A program made the translations under genes and the position numbers. Below, one piece after another: positions 43,024-51,887 of a stretch of DNA of 64,000 nt. Source of the stretch: Mesobacillus sp. AQ2 (lineage in GTDB: Bacteria > Bacillota > Bacilli > Bacillales > Cytobacillaceae); contig NZ_CP126080.1 of NCBI RefSeq assembly GCF_030122805.1, positions 4,283,501 to 4,347,500 of the forward strand. The letters run 5' to 3'. How positions within the stretch are numbered: the first letter of the stretch is position 1; every line of letters begins with the position of its first letter. Under the pieces are notes generated by a model. That model saw only the letters and a program-made list of their open reading frames with translations. It searched no databases and was not told the origin of the DNA.

Positions 43024-44364
43024 TTAACTCCTAATTAGCCTTTTGAAAAATTTTTGTCTTAATAACATCTTTTTAACTAAAGAAAAATCTTCCCTTTTAA
43101 ATAAAAGAAACTTATTAAAAGCTTCTCCTGTCACCCGCTTAAAGAAAACCGCCTTGATTATAAAGCTAAGGCTATATGAAATAGATGTAGCAATCGCTGC
43201 ACCTGTTGCCCCATACATAGGAATAAGGAAAACGTTTAGAATGGTGCTGAAAATAACATTAAAGATTGAAACATACATATTGATTTCTGGCTTCCCTCTG
43301 GCTGCAATATCGTTGGATAATATTTTTTCCACCGCGAGCAGCGCAATCCCGGGAAGAAGGATTTTCAAAAAGAACGGTGTCTCTTTATATTCATGCCCTA
43401 AAACCGGAGCCAGGAAATCAATAGTGAAAAAAATAACCACTGATAGAACAAGCATGAACACAAGCGTGAACCTGCTGACGATGGAAGTCAAATGATTGCG
43501 TTCTTCCTCCGTTCCCATAGCAGCGATTCTAGGCAATAAGACAGAGGAGATGGACTGGGTAAAGACTGAAAGCTTTTCACCCAGGGTCAACGCTGTAAAA
43601 TAAAGACCTACTGCTCCATTGCCAACAAAAAAGCCAAGCAAATATATATTAATCCGGTAATTCATAAAGGTTACCAGGTTGCTCATATAAGATTTAAACC
43701 CGTAATGAAAGGACTTTCTTAAGTACGGAATATTCAATCTCAAGTTTTTCCGGGTCAAGTTAAATCTTTTGACGCTAAATACGAGAATGAAAAGAAGTGT
43801 TAAAGCATGACCGCTTATAAAAGCAATCAATGCCCCCATCAATCCAAAATCGAATAATACGATCAAGACCACTACAAGTAAAAGGTTCGTAATTTGAGTA
43901 ATCACTAAGATGGTATTGAATACTTTAAAATCCTGGATCCCCTGAAATATAGTTTGAAAAAACGTGTTCAGCAACATGAAGGGAATCGCAATCAGGATAA
44001 AGTATACATAGGAATAATCGTCTAAATCCTTGAATAACTTATCTCCAAAAAAATAGATGGAAATAAAGCCTGCAATAATTCCAATTAAGCTTAAAACTAC
44101 ACCAATAATTAAATTATTGAAAAAGCTCTCGCCTGGGTCAATTTCCTGCCGGCTTACATAGTAAACAGTCGAAATGTTTATCCCTAAGTTGATAAACATC
44201 ATCAAAATTGCTGGAAAGTTTGTGATTAGAGCGTAATTACCTTGCAATTCTGGTCCCAGCATTCGAGCAATAATGATTATTAAGAGAGTTCCAATAACAA
44301 TGCTTGTAAACTGCCGGACCAAAGTTATATAGCTGTTTTTTAGAAAGCTGTTTGGTTTTGTCAT
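43024..44364 (-). CDS. Wzx-type polysaccharide flippase
   Basis: A 446-residue protein of the MOP superfamily with 12-14 hydrophobic segments, starting NSFLKNSYITLVRQFTSIVI. The C-terminal part (SNDIAARGKPEINMYVSIF) is typical of the Polysacc_synt family. It presumably flips undecaprenyl-linked repeat units outward for Wzy. Its start overlaps the upstream glycosyltransferase stop by 4 bp (ATGA). Confidence 0.88.
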   Translation of the reverse strand: MTKPNSFLKNSYITLVRQFTSIVIGTLLIIIIARMLGPELQGNYALITNFPAILMMFINLGINISTVYYVSRQEIDPGESFFNNLIIGVVLSLIGIIAGFISIYFFGDKLFKDLDDYSYVYFILIAIPFMLLNTFFQTIFQGIQDFKVFNTILVITQITNLLLVVVLIVLFDFGLMGALIAFISGHALTLLFILVFSVKRFNLTRKNLRLNIPYLRKSFHYGFKSYMSNLVTFMNYRINIYLLGFFVGNGAVGLYFTALTLGEKLSVFTQSISSVLLPRIAAMGTEEERNHLTSIVSRFTLVFMLVLSVVIFFTIDFLAPVLGHEYKETPFFLKILLPGIALLAVEKILSNDIAARGKPEINMYVSIFNVIFSTILNVFLIPMYGATGAAIATSISYSLSFIIKAVFFKRVTGEAFNKFLLFKREDFSLVKKMLLRQKFFKRLIRS

Positions 44365-45599
44365 GAACCAGTACCACCATATCCGGAAATTCCCCCTGCA
44401 AAATCAGAATAGTTCTTTTCAGCATTGTACATACCATTCCAGGTCTGATAAGCAGATTTCCTAAGATGCTCCTTCTCACTAAAAGAAAGACGCGATAGAT
44501 GATCAAGTAGTTTCGCCAGCTCAGTAACTTCGAAATCCTTCGGGATCAACTTTCCATTGGTTTCATCCACAAGCTCCCCAGTCCCGCCAACATCTGTCGC
44601 TACTGAAGGAATTCCGCAGCTAAAGGCTTCCATTATTGCGACAGGTATGCCTTCACTGGAACTGACATTAATGAAAAGGTCTATAGGGTTCTTCAGGTAA
44701 AAAGGAACAATTTCATCATTTGCCATATTTCCAGTGAATTCAGTTGTAATATTAGCAGGAAGTTCTTTTGCAAGGCCCTCTAATTCATTTAGTCCTGGCC
44801 CTCCTCCAATATGAGTCCAGTGGATTCTCGACTGACACTCAGCAAGACTTTTCACAAGGAGTTCCAGACGTTTAACAGGAACTACATAAGAACAGCTGAC
44901 AATTCGGAAAATACCATCAGAAGAACCATGTGACAAACCTTCCGGCTTCTGAGTTCCCAACCGAGCAACTTCCAGACTCGAAGCGCTCCCGCCAGTCTGT
45001 TCCGCCAGATATTCAGCACCATTCTGGGAAATAAGATATATTTTATCCAACTGATGAATTAAAGTCTGCTTATATGGCAAATAAGGAGGACTGTGGCGGT
45101 AATCGTAGATATCTCCGCCATGCCCTCTTGAAATAGCATAGAGATCAGAGTACTTCTCCTTAAGGAACGCAATTCCTGGTGCTAGCGATAACCAGTACGA
45201 ATAAGCCACAAATTTTGACGGGTTTTGTTCCTTAAATATTATATTTTCTATATAATTCCGAAGATGAATAGCATTTGCAGTCCATGATACAAGTTTGCCG
45301 AACCCCTTAAGGCCAAAGTTGCCTGCTCTTTTTCTTTCTTCCAGAAGCCATCTGCGTCCCTGCGCATCTTGAAATGCACTCATCTTAAAAGAGACAGCAT
45401 TCTTTTTTTGAAAAGCAGGTACCAAATGGACCGAAGCATTGTGGGGCAGTTCTCTTTGTTTGGTATGGTCTGCGCTATTAACCGGTATGATATGTACTTT
45501 GCGAAACTTTTCACATAAAAAATCCAACTCGAGCTTTAAAAACTCCTCACCCGGATAAAATGGATACCGATTCGTTATTAATACCAATTCTTTTTCCAT
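44361..45599 (-). CDS. GT4 family glycosyltransferase
   Basis: About 412 residues. N-terminal domain MEKELVLITNRYPFYPGEEF. The C-terminal donor domain has SCSYVVPVKRLELLVKSLAE and INVSSSEGIPVAIMEAFSCG with the E-x7-E motif, then PSVATDVGGTGELV. It resembles colanic-acid-type GT4 enzymes. The start at 45599 is the best ATG; one two codons upstream is also possible. It is translationally coupled to the flippase. Confidence 0.85.
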   Translation of the reverse strand: MEKELVLITNRYPFYPGEEFLKLELDFLCEKFRKVHIIPVNSADHTKQRELPHNASVHLVPAFQKKNAVSFKMSAFQDAQGRRWLLEERKRAGNFGLKGFGKLVSWTANAIHLRNYIENIIFKEQNPSKFVAYSYWLSLAPGIAFLKEKYSDLYAISRGHGGDIYDYRHSPPYLPYKQTLIHQLDKIYLISQNGAEYLAEQTGGSASSLEVARLGTQKPEGLSHGSSDGIFRIVSCSYVVPVKRLELLVKSLAECQSRIHWTHIGGGPGLNELEGLAKELPANITTEFTGNMANDEIVPFYLKNPIDLFINVSSSEGIPVAIMEAFSCGIPSVATDVGGTGELVDETNGKLIPKDFEVTELAKLLDHLSRLSFSEKEHLRKSAYQTWNGMYNAEKNYSDFAGGISGYGGTGS

Positions 45600-45628
45600 T
45601 GTCATCACTCACATCAAAAGTATATTTG

Positions 45629-45661
45629 AAAAACCGTTTGTCAGCTTTGCCACAAACGGTT
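45629..45661 (-). terminator. tagO terminator
   Basis: Minus-strand perfect stem AACCGTTTG (45661-45653) with CAAACGGTT (45640-45632), then TTTC. It lies between tagO and the GT4 gene, so the rest of the cluster needs read-through or its own promoter. Confidence 0.82.
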
Positions 45662-45667
45662 TTTCAC

Positions 45668-46726
45668 TTAATGTTTACCGGTTACTTTTCGGTACATCTT
45701 AATTAATGGTTTATGACGTTCATTCACTAGACCAATCACTTCTGCAATGATCTGGAAAAGCAAGAGCAAGCCAAAAACAATCAGCAGTGATCCCCATAAT
45801 GTCGAGGTTTCAAATACAACTGCCGCTACACTAAAAAGAATGCCTAAAGCATAAATGACTAAAACCGTGTTACGATGTGAAAGTCCGATTGCCAAAATAC
45901 GGTGATGCAAATGGCTTTTATCGGGAGCGCCAATCGGTTTCTTGTTGACCACTCTTCGAATAATTGCATAAGTAGTGTCAAATATTGGGACACCCAATAT
46001 TATTATTGGCACAATAAAGCTAAATAATGTAACACTCTTGTATAAACCAAGCAACGAAAGGATACCAATAGAATATCCTAAAAATAAAGCCCCAGTATCA
46101 CCCATGAAAATTTTGGCAGGATGAAAGTTATAAAATAGAAATGCAAGCGTGCTGCCCAGTAATATTAGGGCCAGTGCTAAAATTAGCGGTTTGCCGGCTG
46201 CTCCCGCCATGAAAGCAACAGTCGCTATACCGATTGAAGATATCCCCGCAGCCAGGCCATCAAGGCCATCGATCAGGTTAATGGCATTTGTGATTGCAAC
46301 AATCCAAAAAATCGTAACAGGGATTGCCCATATGCCAAGATTAAATTTTTCCATAAAAGGTATACTTATGAAGTCAATTGTTAATCCTGTACTTACAACG
46401 ATTCCTGCGGCTGCAATCTGGCCAAGCAACTTCACCTTTGCCGATAGTTCATATTTATCATCAAGAATCCCAAGAACGATGATAATGATCGCACCTATTG
46501 TTATGCCGGTTAACTTTTCATTTTGGAGCCCTGCAGTAAAGAATCCAGCAACCACTCCGAGGAAAATGGCCAGCCCTCCAAGGCGTGGCATAACTTTAGC
46601 ATGTACTTTTCTATGGTTTGGTTTATCAGTAGCGCCAATTTTGTGCGCAAATTTTATAACAAATGGTGTCAAGATTAAAACAGTAAGGAACGAGACGAAA
46701 AAAGCTAGTATCAATTGTGCAGTCAT
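45668..46726 (-). CDS. tagO: UDP-GlcNAc:undecaprenyl-phosphate GlcNAc-1-phosphate transferase TagO
   Basis: A 352-residue membrane enzyme with about 10 hydrophobic segments that starts lipid-linked polymer synthesis, both teichoic-acid linkage units and polysaccharide repeats. Motifs: KPNHRKVHAKVMPRLGG, the acidic LGILDDKYEL, NAINLIDGLDGLAAG, FMGDTGALFLG and the cytoplasmic HLHHRILAIG. The start is ATG at 46726 after GAGGGGAAG; the longer frame has no ribosome site. It is the only initiating phosphoglycosyltransferase visible in the locus. Confidence 0.95.
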   Translation of the reverse strand: MTAQLILAFFVSFLTVLILTPFVIKFAHKIGATDKPNHRKVHAKVMPRLGGLAIFLGVVAGFFTAGLQNEKLTGITIGAIIIIVLGILDDKYELSAKVKLLGQIAAAGIVVSTGLTIDFISIPFMEKFNLGIWAIPVTIFWIVAITNAINLIDGLDGLAAGISSIGIATVAFMAGAAGKPLILALALILLGSTLAFLFYNFHPAKIFMGDTGALFLGYSIGILSLLGLYKSVTLFSFIVPIIILGVPIFDTTYAIIRRVVNKKPIGAPDKSHLHHRILAIGLSHRNTVLVIYALGILFSVAAVVFETSTLWGSLLIVFGLLLLFQIIAEVIGLVNERHKPLIKMYRKVTGKH

Positions 46727-46984
46727 ATAGACTTCCCCTCTGTAAAAAGGTAATTTCAAACCCTCACTAAGTGTATCACAATCCAAGCTATATTCAATTT
46801 TTAATCCATTAATTTTTAGTTACATTTATTTCAGGGCTTGTCATATCCTTGTTAATGTTTTTCCTTTTTTATACCCGATGAAACCTTTTATATTTCTTCT
46901 TTATTTTTATCCTGCAAGGCCTTCTTGTCAATTATTTTTATTTTCCATTAAAACAGGCGATAAAAACCGTTGTAATAAAAGGAA

Positions 46985-47015
46985 ACCCCTATCGGATAAT
47001 AAATCCAATAGGGAT
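46985..47015 (-). terminator. Terminator of the first amidase gene
   Basis: Minus-strand stem ATCCCTATTGGA with TCCGATAGGGGT (47015-46985, one mismatch and one G-U), then TTCCTTTT. Confidence 0.7.
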
Positions 47016-47019
47016 ATTT

Positions 47020-48531
47020 TTATTGTTTATTGAAATAATTAATAATGCCTCTGTACACAGCATCAGCTGCTTTTTGCCTGAACGTTGAATTTGCTAAAAG
47101 ATCTGCATCATCTTTATTAGACACAAAGGCAACTTCGACTAATACGCTTGGAATTTTCGTATCCTTTATAACCCTAAAATCTCCATGTTTGACACCGCGG
47201 TTATAGGTTCCAAGTGTTGCGATAAGTTCCTTTTGGATTTCTTCTGCCAATAACTGACTGTCGGCGGATTCGTAAGTGCTGTTCCACCATGTTTCTGTTC
47301 CGTGTGGTGAAGATGTCGAATAAGAATTAACGTGCATACTGACAAAGATATCAGCCCCAGAACTATTAGCTTTTGCTACACGCTCATTTAACGTAGGATA
47401 GGTATCTCCTGTCCTCGTCATCAAAACCTTCGACATGGAGCTTGTCAACCTTGATTGAATTCTTTTTGACATATCAAGTACTAAATCTTTTTCAACCAAC
47501 TTTGTGCCACCACTTGTATACCCGCTTGCACCAGGGTCAGTACCACCATGACCTGCGTCAATCATAATTGTCTTGCCAACAACAGAAATGGCCAAAGAAT
47601 TGAAAATCCCCTCAGAAACGGAACCCGGACCTCCATAAACAAAGAAACTTTGGTATCCGTTGTTGATAATAGCGCTTCTTGTTTCCGTCGGCACCGAGGT
47701 AGCTGTTGTTAATAAAATAGGCTCATTTCTTTTTGCTGCAAAAACAGCTCCAGTTAATGCATCGGCGAACGTCATTCCAGTTGCAATAGAAGACTGAGAC
47801 CGAGTGCTGAAATACTTATTAGCAATATTAGCAGCGACTTCAAAACGGTTTCGGCCATCAATTCGGTATGGATTAGGAACGCTATTATATACATTTCTTG
47901 AAATACTGCCTTCACCACCGACGATAATCGTCTGGCTTACTCCCCATTGATCGATAATCGCTTTAGTAGAACCAGGTAATGTGTTTGTATTCGTTAATAA
48001 AATTGGATATCCATTTCTTGCTGCATATGGAGCAATTGCAAGAGCATCCGGAAAATTCAAGCCATAGGCAAGAACTACTTTACTGCTTTTTCCTACACGG
48101 AGTGCGATATTGTTTGCAACCTCAAAACGATTGGCTCCTGAGATTCTTTCAGTTTTCAATCCCATCTTTCTGACTTCAGACAATACACTGTCAGAAATAC
48201 TGGCTGAACCTCCCACAGCAATAACATTTGTTGCATTTAATCTATCAATCTCTGCTTTTGTTGCTGCAGTCAATACTCCTGGCTGTGTTAATAAAATTGG
48301 CGCATTATATTTATATGCCAAAGGCGCCGCAGCCAATGCATCTGCATAAGCATCATAATTAGCAAGGATGACTGTATTTGCAGATGTCCATCCCTTTTTA
48401 GAAACATTTACTGCAACCTCAAACCGATCCTGTCCGCCCAACCTGATTGTGTAGCCCTCTGCCGATGCCGGTAAAACAGCTATAAAACAAAAAGCAGCAG
48501 CGAACAGAAAAGCCACAAAAACTTTTTTCAT
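47020..48531 (-). CDS. N-acetylmuramoyl-L-alanine amidase with three CWB2 repeats
   Basis: A 503-residue secreted protein: signal peptide (1-24, ending in ASA), three CWB2 repeats (about 28-310; IRLGGQDRFEVAVNVSKKGW, RISGANRFEVANNIA, RIDGRNRFEVAANIA), then an Amidase_3 domain (about 318-503). Zinc ligands appear in MIDAGHGGTDPGA, EKDLVLDM and SMHVNSY, and the catalytic Glu in VEVAFVSN. CWB2 domains bind anionic wall polymer, so the enzyme probably cleaves the stem peptide from glycan during growth or separation. It is the LytC/CwlB type, and B. subtilis lytC sits in the matching region. Confidence 0.93.
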   Translation of the reverse strand: MKKVFVAFLFAAAFCFIAVLPASAEGYTIRLGGQDRFEVAVNVSKKGWTSANTVILANYDAYADALAAAPLAYKYNAPILLTQPGVLTAATKAEIDRLNATNVIAVGGSASISDSVLSEVRKMGLKTERISGANRFEVANNIALRVGKSSKVVLAYGLNFPDALAIAPYAARNGYPILLTNTNTLPGSTKAIIDQWGVSQTIIVGGEGSISRNVYNSVPNPYRIDGRNRFEVAANIANKYFSTRSQSSIATGMTFADALTGAVFAAKRNEPILLTTATSVPTETRSAIINNGYQSFFVYGGPGSVSEGIFNSLAISVVGKTIMIDAGHGGTDPGASGYTSGGTKLVEKDLVLDMSKRIQSRLTSSMSKVLMTRTGDTYPTLNERVAKANSSGADIFVSMHVNSYSTSSPHGTETWWNSTYESADSQLLAEEIQKELIATLGTYNRGVKHGDFRVIKDTKIPSVLVEVAFVSNKDDADLLANSTFRQKAADAVYRGIINYFNKQ

Positions 48532-48846
48532 TATCTTGCCTCCCTAGTTGTTATCTCTCTTATTTTATCGGACCGAATCGACAAATTTCTATAAAATTTC
48601 CAAAAAAAATGAAAATTGGTAGATTGGCCTTATGGTATTGGAAAATAAGTTTAATAGAGGAATTATATAGAATATTTTTGTTGTGAATCCACTCCAAAAG
48701 ATACTTTAAAATTGACTGTTATATAAGAAATGTGTACTAAAACACTAATACCTCCTTAGTATAAGGATTGGTGATCAAACTAACCCTTTAAAAATTCATG
48801 TCCCTGAAGTGTCGAAATTTGAGATCCACGATAGTGTGAACATACC
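48532..48846. other. Intergenic region upstream of the first amidase
   Basis: About 310 bp. Minus-strand GTCCGATAA near 48565-48575 resembles a sigma-D -10 element, but no TAAA lies at the right distance. Nothing else is recognised. Confidence 0.35.
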
Positions 48847-48876
48847 AAAAAGGACAGACTTTGGAAAAGTCCGTCC
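48847..48876 (-). terminator. Terminator of the SpoIID/LytB-type gene
   Basis: Minus-strand stem GGACGGACTT (48876-48867) with AAGTCTGTCC (48861-48852), one G-U pair, then TTTTTGG. Confidence 0.88.
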
Positions 48877-48892
48877 CTTAAATAATAGTAAA

Positions 48893-51073
48893 TTAATTTC
48901 CTAGGGTTGCCCCTGGATAGTAATGTTTCAAAATTTCTACATATGACTTTCCGGACGAAGCCATGTTTTTAGCGCCATACTGGCTCATTCCTACGCCATG
49001 TCCGTATCCTTTTCCTCTGATCGTCATAATATCTGTGTCTTTATTATAAGTCACAGGATCTAAGAGATGGCTTTTAAACACGCTGCCGCCAAACATAGAG
49101 CGGAATGTACCAATGCTTAAAGTGCGTTTAAGGTTAATTCTATCAATCTCTTTTTCTGAATTCAGCTTATAAGTGTTTGTTGAAGGATAACGAACAAAGA
49201 AATCAATATCCAACGTGGCACTTACACTTCGGTTTCCTGATGTCTTTTCAGGCGATAACGAATATCCATTAATCGATACAATTTTTATTTCCGTGTTTGC
49301 ATAGCCATTTTTGTACAGCCAATTCTTGATGCTGTTAGCAACACTTGTATCGGACTCCTTAATAGAACTCCACCAGTGACCTGGATTTTTCAGATTATCT
49401 TTATAAGGCTCCATGTTAATCTGTGTCTTTTTCATAGGTATGGACCATGGAATTTCAGGATCATAAGAATCAGCTTTCGCAGATAAATATGGAACAAGAG
49501 TCGTCCCCCAGGCGTTGGCATTCGATTCTATATATCCGCCATTGCTTGACGAGAATACAGCAGAAATTGGATTGCCATTGTATCTTAATACTTTACCTGC
49601 AGTCCCTTCAACAGCCTGATTGGTACGCTGCTGATAATAATCATCAACCCATGTAACACCACCATATACCTGAAAGCCCTGTGTATCTGCAACAACTTTC
49701 CCTACAGAATTGATTGAATAGGTACGGGCAGCCACCGCCTGTGCTTTGAGAGCTTCAACTCCCCAACTCGCAGGCATTTCATGAGGTACTACACCCTTTA
49801 GATAGTCCTCAAATGGGATTTCTCTGTTGATCGGTCTAACATATCCGTTTTCGAGGAAGAATTCCATTTTGCCCATATATGGCTTATTGTTTAATTTGAT
49901 CTGGTTACTAGTGTTATAACGAGATGGAATCAACGCAAACTCAGAATTGCCAAAATCCTTTAATTTTTGAGAGCCCTTGTATAAAACCAGTCTGCTATTC
50001 TCATTTTTCACTGAATACGCTGAACCGGCAGCGAGCCGAACTTCATTCGGAAGACTGGCAACCACTGACTCATTAACAGAAGCCGGTCCGCCTAAAATGG
50101 TAAAGCTTGATATTTTTTTCTCGGAAATAATCGTTTTAATTGAATCCGGCAATCTTTCTGGTCTTGTCAATAATAACGGTGCATCTTGTTTGGCAGCCAA
50201 AACTGATCCGGTCAATGCATCAGCAAATGATAAGCCAGTAGAAATGAATGCTGTATCTGCAGGCAAATTCAATTCTCTTACTATGTTAGCAGATACCTCG
50301 AAGCGGTCTGCGCCGCCGATTCGGGTTGCTGAAGGCAATTTGCTTCCAACTGTAGTACTTACACTGCCTGTACCTCCAACAATCAAAGTACTTTGTCTGC
50401 CTTGCAATGCATCTTTAGTGTAATCCGGCAGGAAATCCTTTGCTGTTAACAGAATCGGATACCCTTGTTTAGCAGCATATGGAGCAATAGATAGCGCATC
50501 GGCAAATACTAGACCATTAGCTATAACTGCATTTTCTTTGTTCGGGAGTTGGTCTGCTAACTTTTTCGCCACAGCAAATCGGTCATCTCCTCCTAAACGT
50601 TTTACAGTAGGAACATATGACTTCAACTGATTCTCTACTTTCGGAGTTATACTGGAGATACCACCTATAATAAAGATATTCGTTGGTTTTAATTCCTGTA
50701 TCTTTTTTAATGTTTGACTTTCTAATTCATTGGGTAATGTTAAAAGTATAGGTGCATTTTTGTAAAAGGCGAATGGTGTTGCAGCCAAGGCATCGGCAAA
50801 TGCTTTGTAGTTAACCAGGATGACTGTATCAGCTTGACTCCAGCCACTGGAAGCTACATTGTTGGCAACAGCAAATCGGTCATTTCCTGACATTCTAATG
50901 TTTCCATTCGCAAGCTTATAATCACCAACAGTTGAAATATTAATCGCACGAGTATTTCCAATATAATTGCTTAATTTGACGGAAATATTCGCAGCCTGGG
51001 CATAAGAAGTAAACGGCATCAACGTGACACAAATGGCTAAAATTAGAATGAAGGAAATCTTTTTCTTTATCAA
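48893..51073 (-). CDS. SpoIID/LytB-domain wall protein with three CWB2 repeats
   Basis: A 726-residue secreted protein: signal peptide (1-27, SYAQA), three CWB2 repeats (about 55-350; RMSGNDRFAVANNVASSGW, RLGGDDRFAVAKKLA, RIGGADRFEVSANIV). A SpoIID domain follows (about 415-726) with PFEDYLKGVVPHEMPASWGV, ALKAQAVAARTYS, SSNGGYIESNANAWG and GYGHGVGMSQYGAKNMA. In B. subtilis LytB enhances LytC amidase, while SpoIID is a lytic transglycosylase. Here the gene is next to a CWB2 amidase, so an amidase enhancer or glycan-cutting role is likely. Confidence 0.9.
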   Translation of the reverse strand: MIKKKISFILILAICVTLMPFTSYAQAANISVKLSNYIGNTRAINISTVGDYKLANGNIRMSGNDRFAVANNVASSGWSQADTVILVNYKAFADALAATPFAFYKNAPILLTLPNELESQTLKKIQELKPTNIFIIGGISSITPKVENQLKSYVPTVKRLGGDDRFAVAKKLADQLPNKENAVIANGLVFADALSIAPYAAKQGYPILLTAKDFLPDYTKDALQGRQSTLIVGGTGSVSTTVGSKLPSATRIGGADRFEVSANIVRELNLPADTAFISTGLSFADALTGSVLAAKQDAPLLLTRPERLPDSIKTIISEKKISSFTILGGPASVNESVVASLPNEVRLAAGSAYSVKNENSRLVLYKGSQKLKDFGNSEFALIPSRYNTSNQIKLNNKPYMGKMEFFLENGYVRPINREIPFEDYLKGVVPHEMPASWGVEALKAQAVAARTYSINSVGKVVADTQGFQVYGGVTWVDDYYQQRTNQAVEGTAGKVLRYNGNPISAVFSSSNGGYIESNANAWGTTLVPYLSAKADSYDPEIPWSIPMKKTQINMEPYKDNLKNPGHWWSSIKESDTSVANSIKNWLYKNGYANTEIKIVSINGYSLSPEKTSGNRSVSATLDIDFFVRYPSTNTYKLNSEKEIDRINLKRTLSIGTFRSMFGGSVFKSHLLDPVTYNKDTDIMTIRGKGYGHGVGMSQYGAKNMASSGKSYVEILKHYYPGATLGN

Positions 51074-51214
51074 TTTTTACCCTCCCTAGTTGTTAAAACA
51101 AGCAAAATATGACAATAACCCTCCCTTTTTCTACTAATATACGAACCTATCACTAAATTTATCAAATATTGTCAAATGAGTAAATGGAATTTTTAATATA
51201 AATTTAATGTAAAT

Positions 51215-51250
51215 GAAAAGAGCCGGGTGCGTTGCAAGCATACCGGCTCT
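51215..51250 (-). terminator. Terminator after the sortase gene
   Basis: Minus-strand stem AGAGCCGG (51250-51243) with CCGGCTCT (51226-51219), long loop, then TTTC. It overlaps the sortase stop codon. Confidence 0.8.
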
Positions 51251-51887
51251 ACATTTTCTCGCTTTTAATTAAATCCGCTACCAAAATATACCTATCTGGA
51301 GCATCCCCGATAAAGTCAAATGGATAGCAGGTGGTAACGGTTAAAGTGGCACGTGGTTTAGGTACTATCACGGTTCGGTCATCGGCATCTACAATTCGGA
51401 CCTTCCTTACCTTATAGGTAAACTCCCCAGCAGATGTGGAAACAACCAGCAAGTCCCCTTTACCGACTTCCCCGAGCTTCCTGAACACTGTGTCTCTATG
51501 TCCCGATAGTACCGAGTTATCCTTTTCTCCAGGAAGAACACTTCCGGCAAAATGTCCAACGCCTTTTTCAAGCTCGTCCTCATCTGTCCCATGGTAGATT
51601 GGCAGATTGGCCTCAAGCTTGGGGATATGAAGATTGCCAATCTCTTCGCCTTTTTTTGGTCTCTCTGGATAAAGAATGTTTTTCCTGACCGGGTTCTTCG
51701 TTATATTAGCTGGGCTTGCAGTAAAGGTTTCTTCATCTGACTGATGAGTCTGATAAAGCCAATAGCCTTTAAGTAGTTTATAACCATTGGTACTGCTAAA
51801 CCATAAACCAAATATGATTATACTAACTGATAGAGAAAGAAGAACCAGATAACCGGCTCTTCTCTTTGTTTTCAATTTCCTAAACAC
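51249..51887 (-). CDS. Class D sortase
   Basis: A 212-residue membrane-anchored transpeptidase: N-terminal hydrophobic segment (residues ~12-29), sortase fold from about 85. Catalytic His is in NSVLSGHRDTVF, Cys in ATLTVTTCYPFDF and Arg in APDRYILVADL. Class D sortases of Bacillales recognise LPNTA-type signals. The gene directly upstream, overlapping by 8 bp, encodes a protein ending in LPNTA plus membrane anchor, so enzyme and substrate are paired. Start GTG at 51887. Confidence 0.92.
   Translation of the reverse strand: MFRKLKTKRRAGYLVLLSLSVSIIIFGLWFSSTNGYKLLKGYWLYQTHQSDEETFTASPANITKNPVRKNILYPERPKKGEEIGNLHIPKLEANLPIYHGTDEDELEKGVGHFAGSVLPGEKDNSVLSGHRDTVFRKLGEVGKGDLLVVSTSAGEFTYKVRKVRIVDADDRTVIVPKPRATLTVTTCYPFDFIGDAPDRYILVADLIKSEKM

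Noticed and set aside
48560..48600. Sigma-D promoter of the first CWB2 amidase
   Set aside because: TCCGATAA resembles the -10 element, but no TAAA occurs 14-16 nt upstream.
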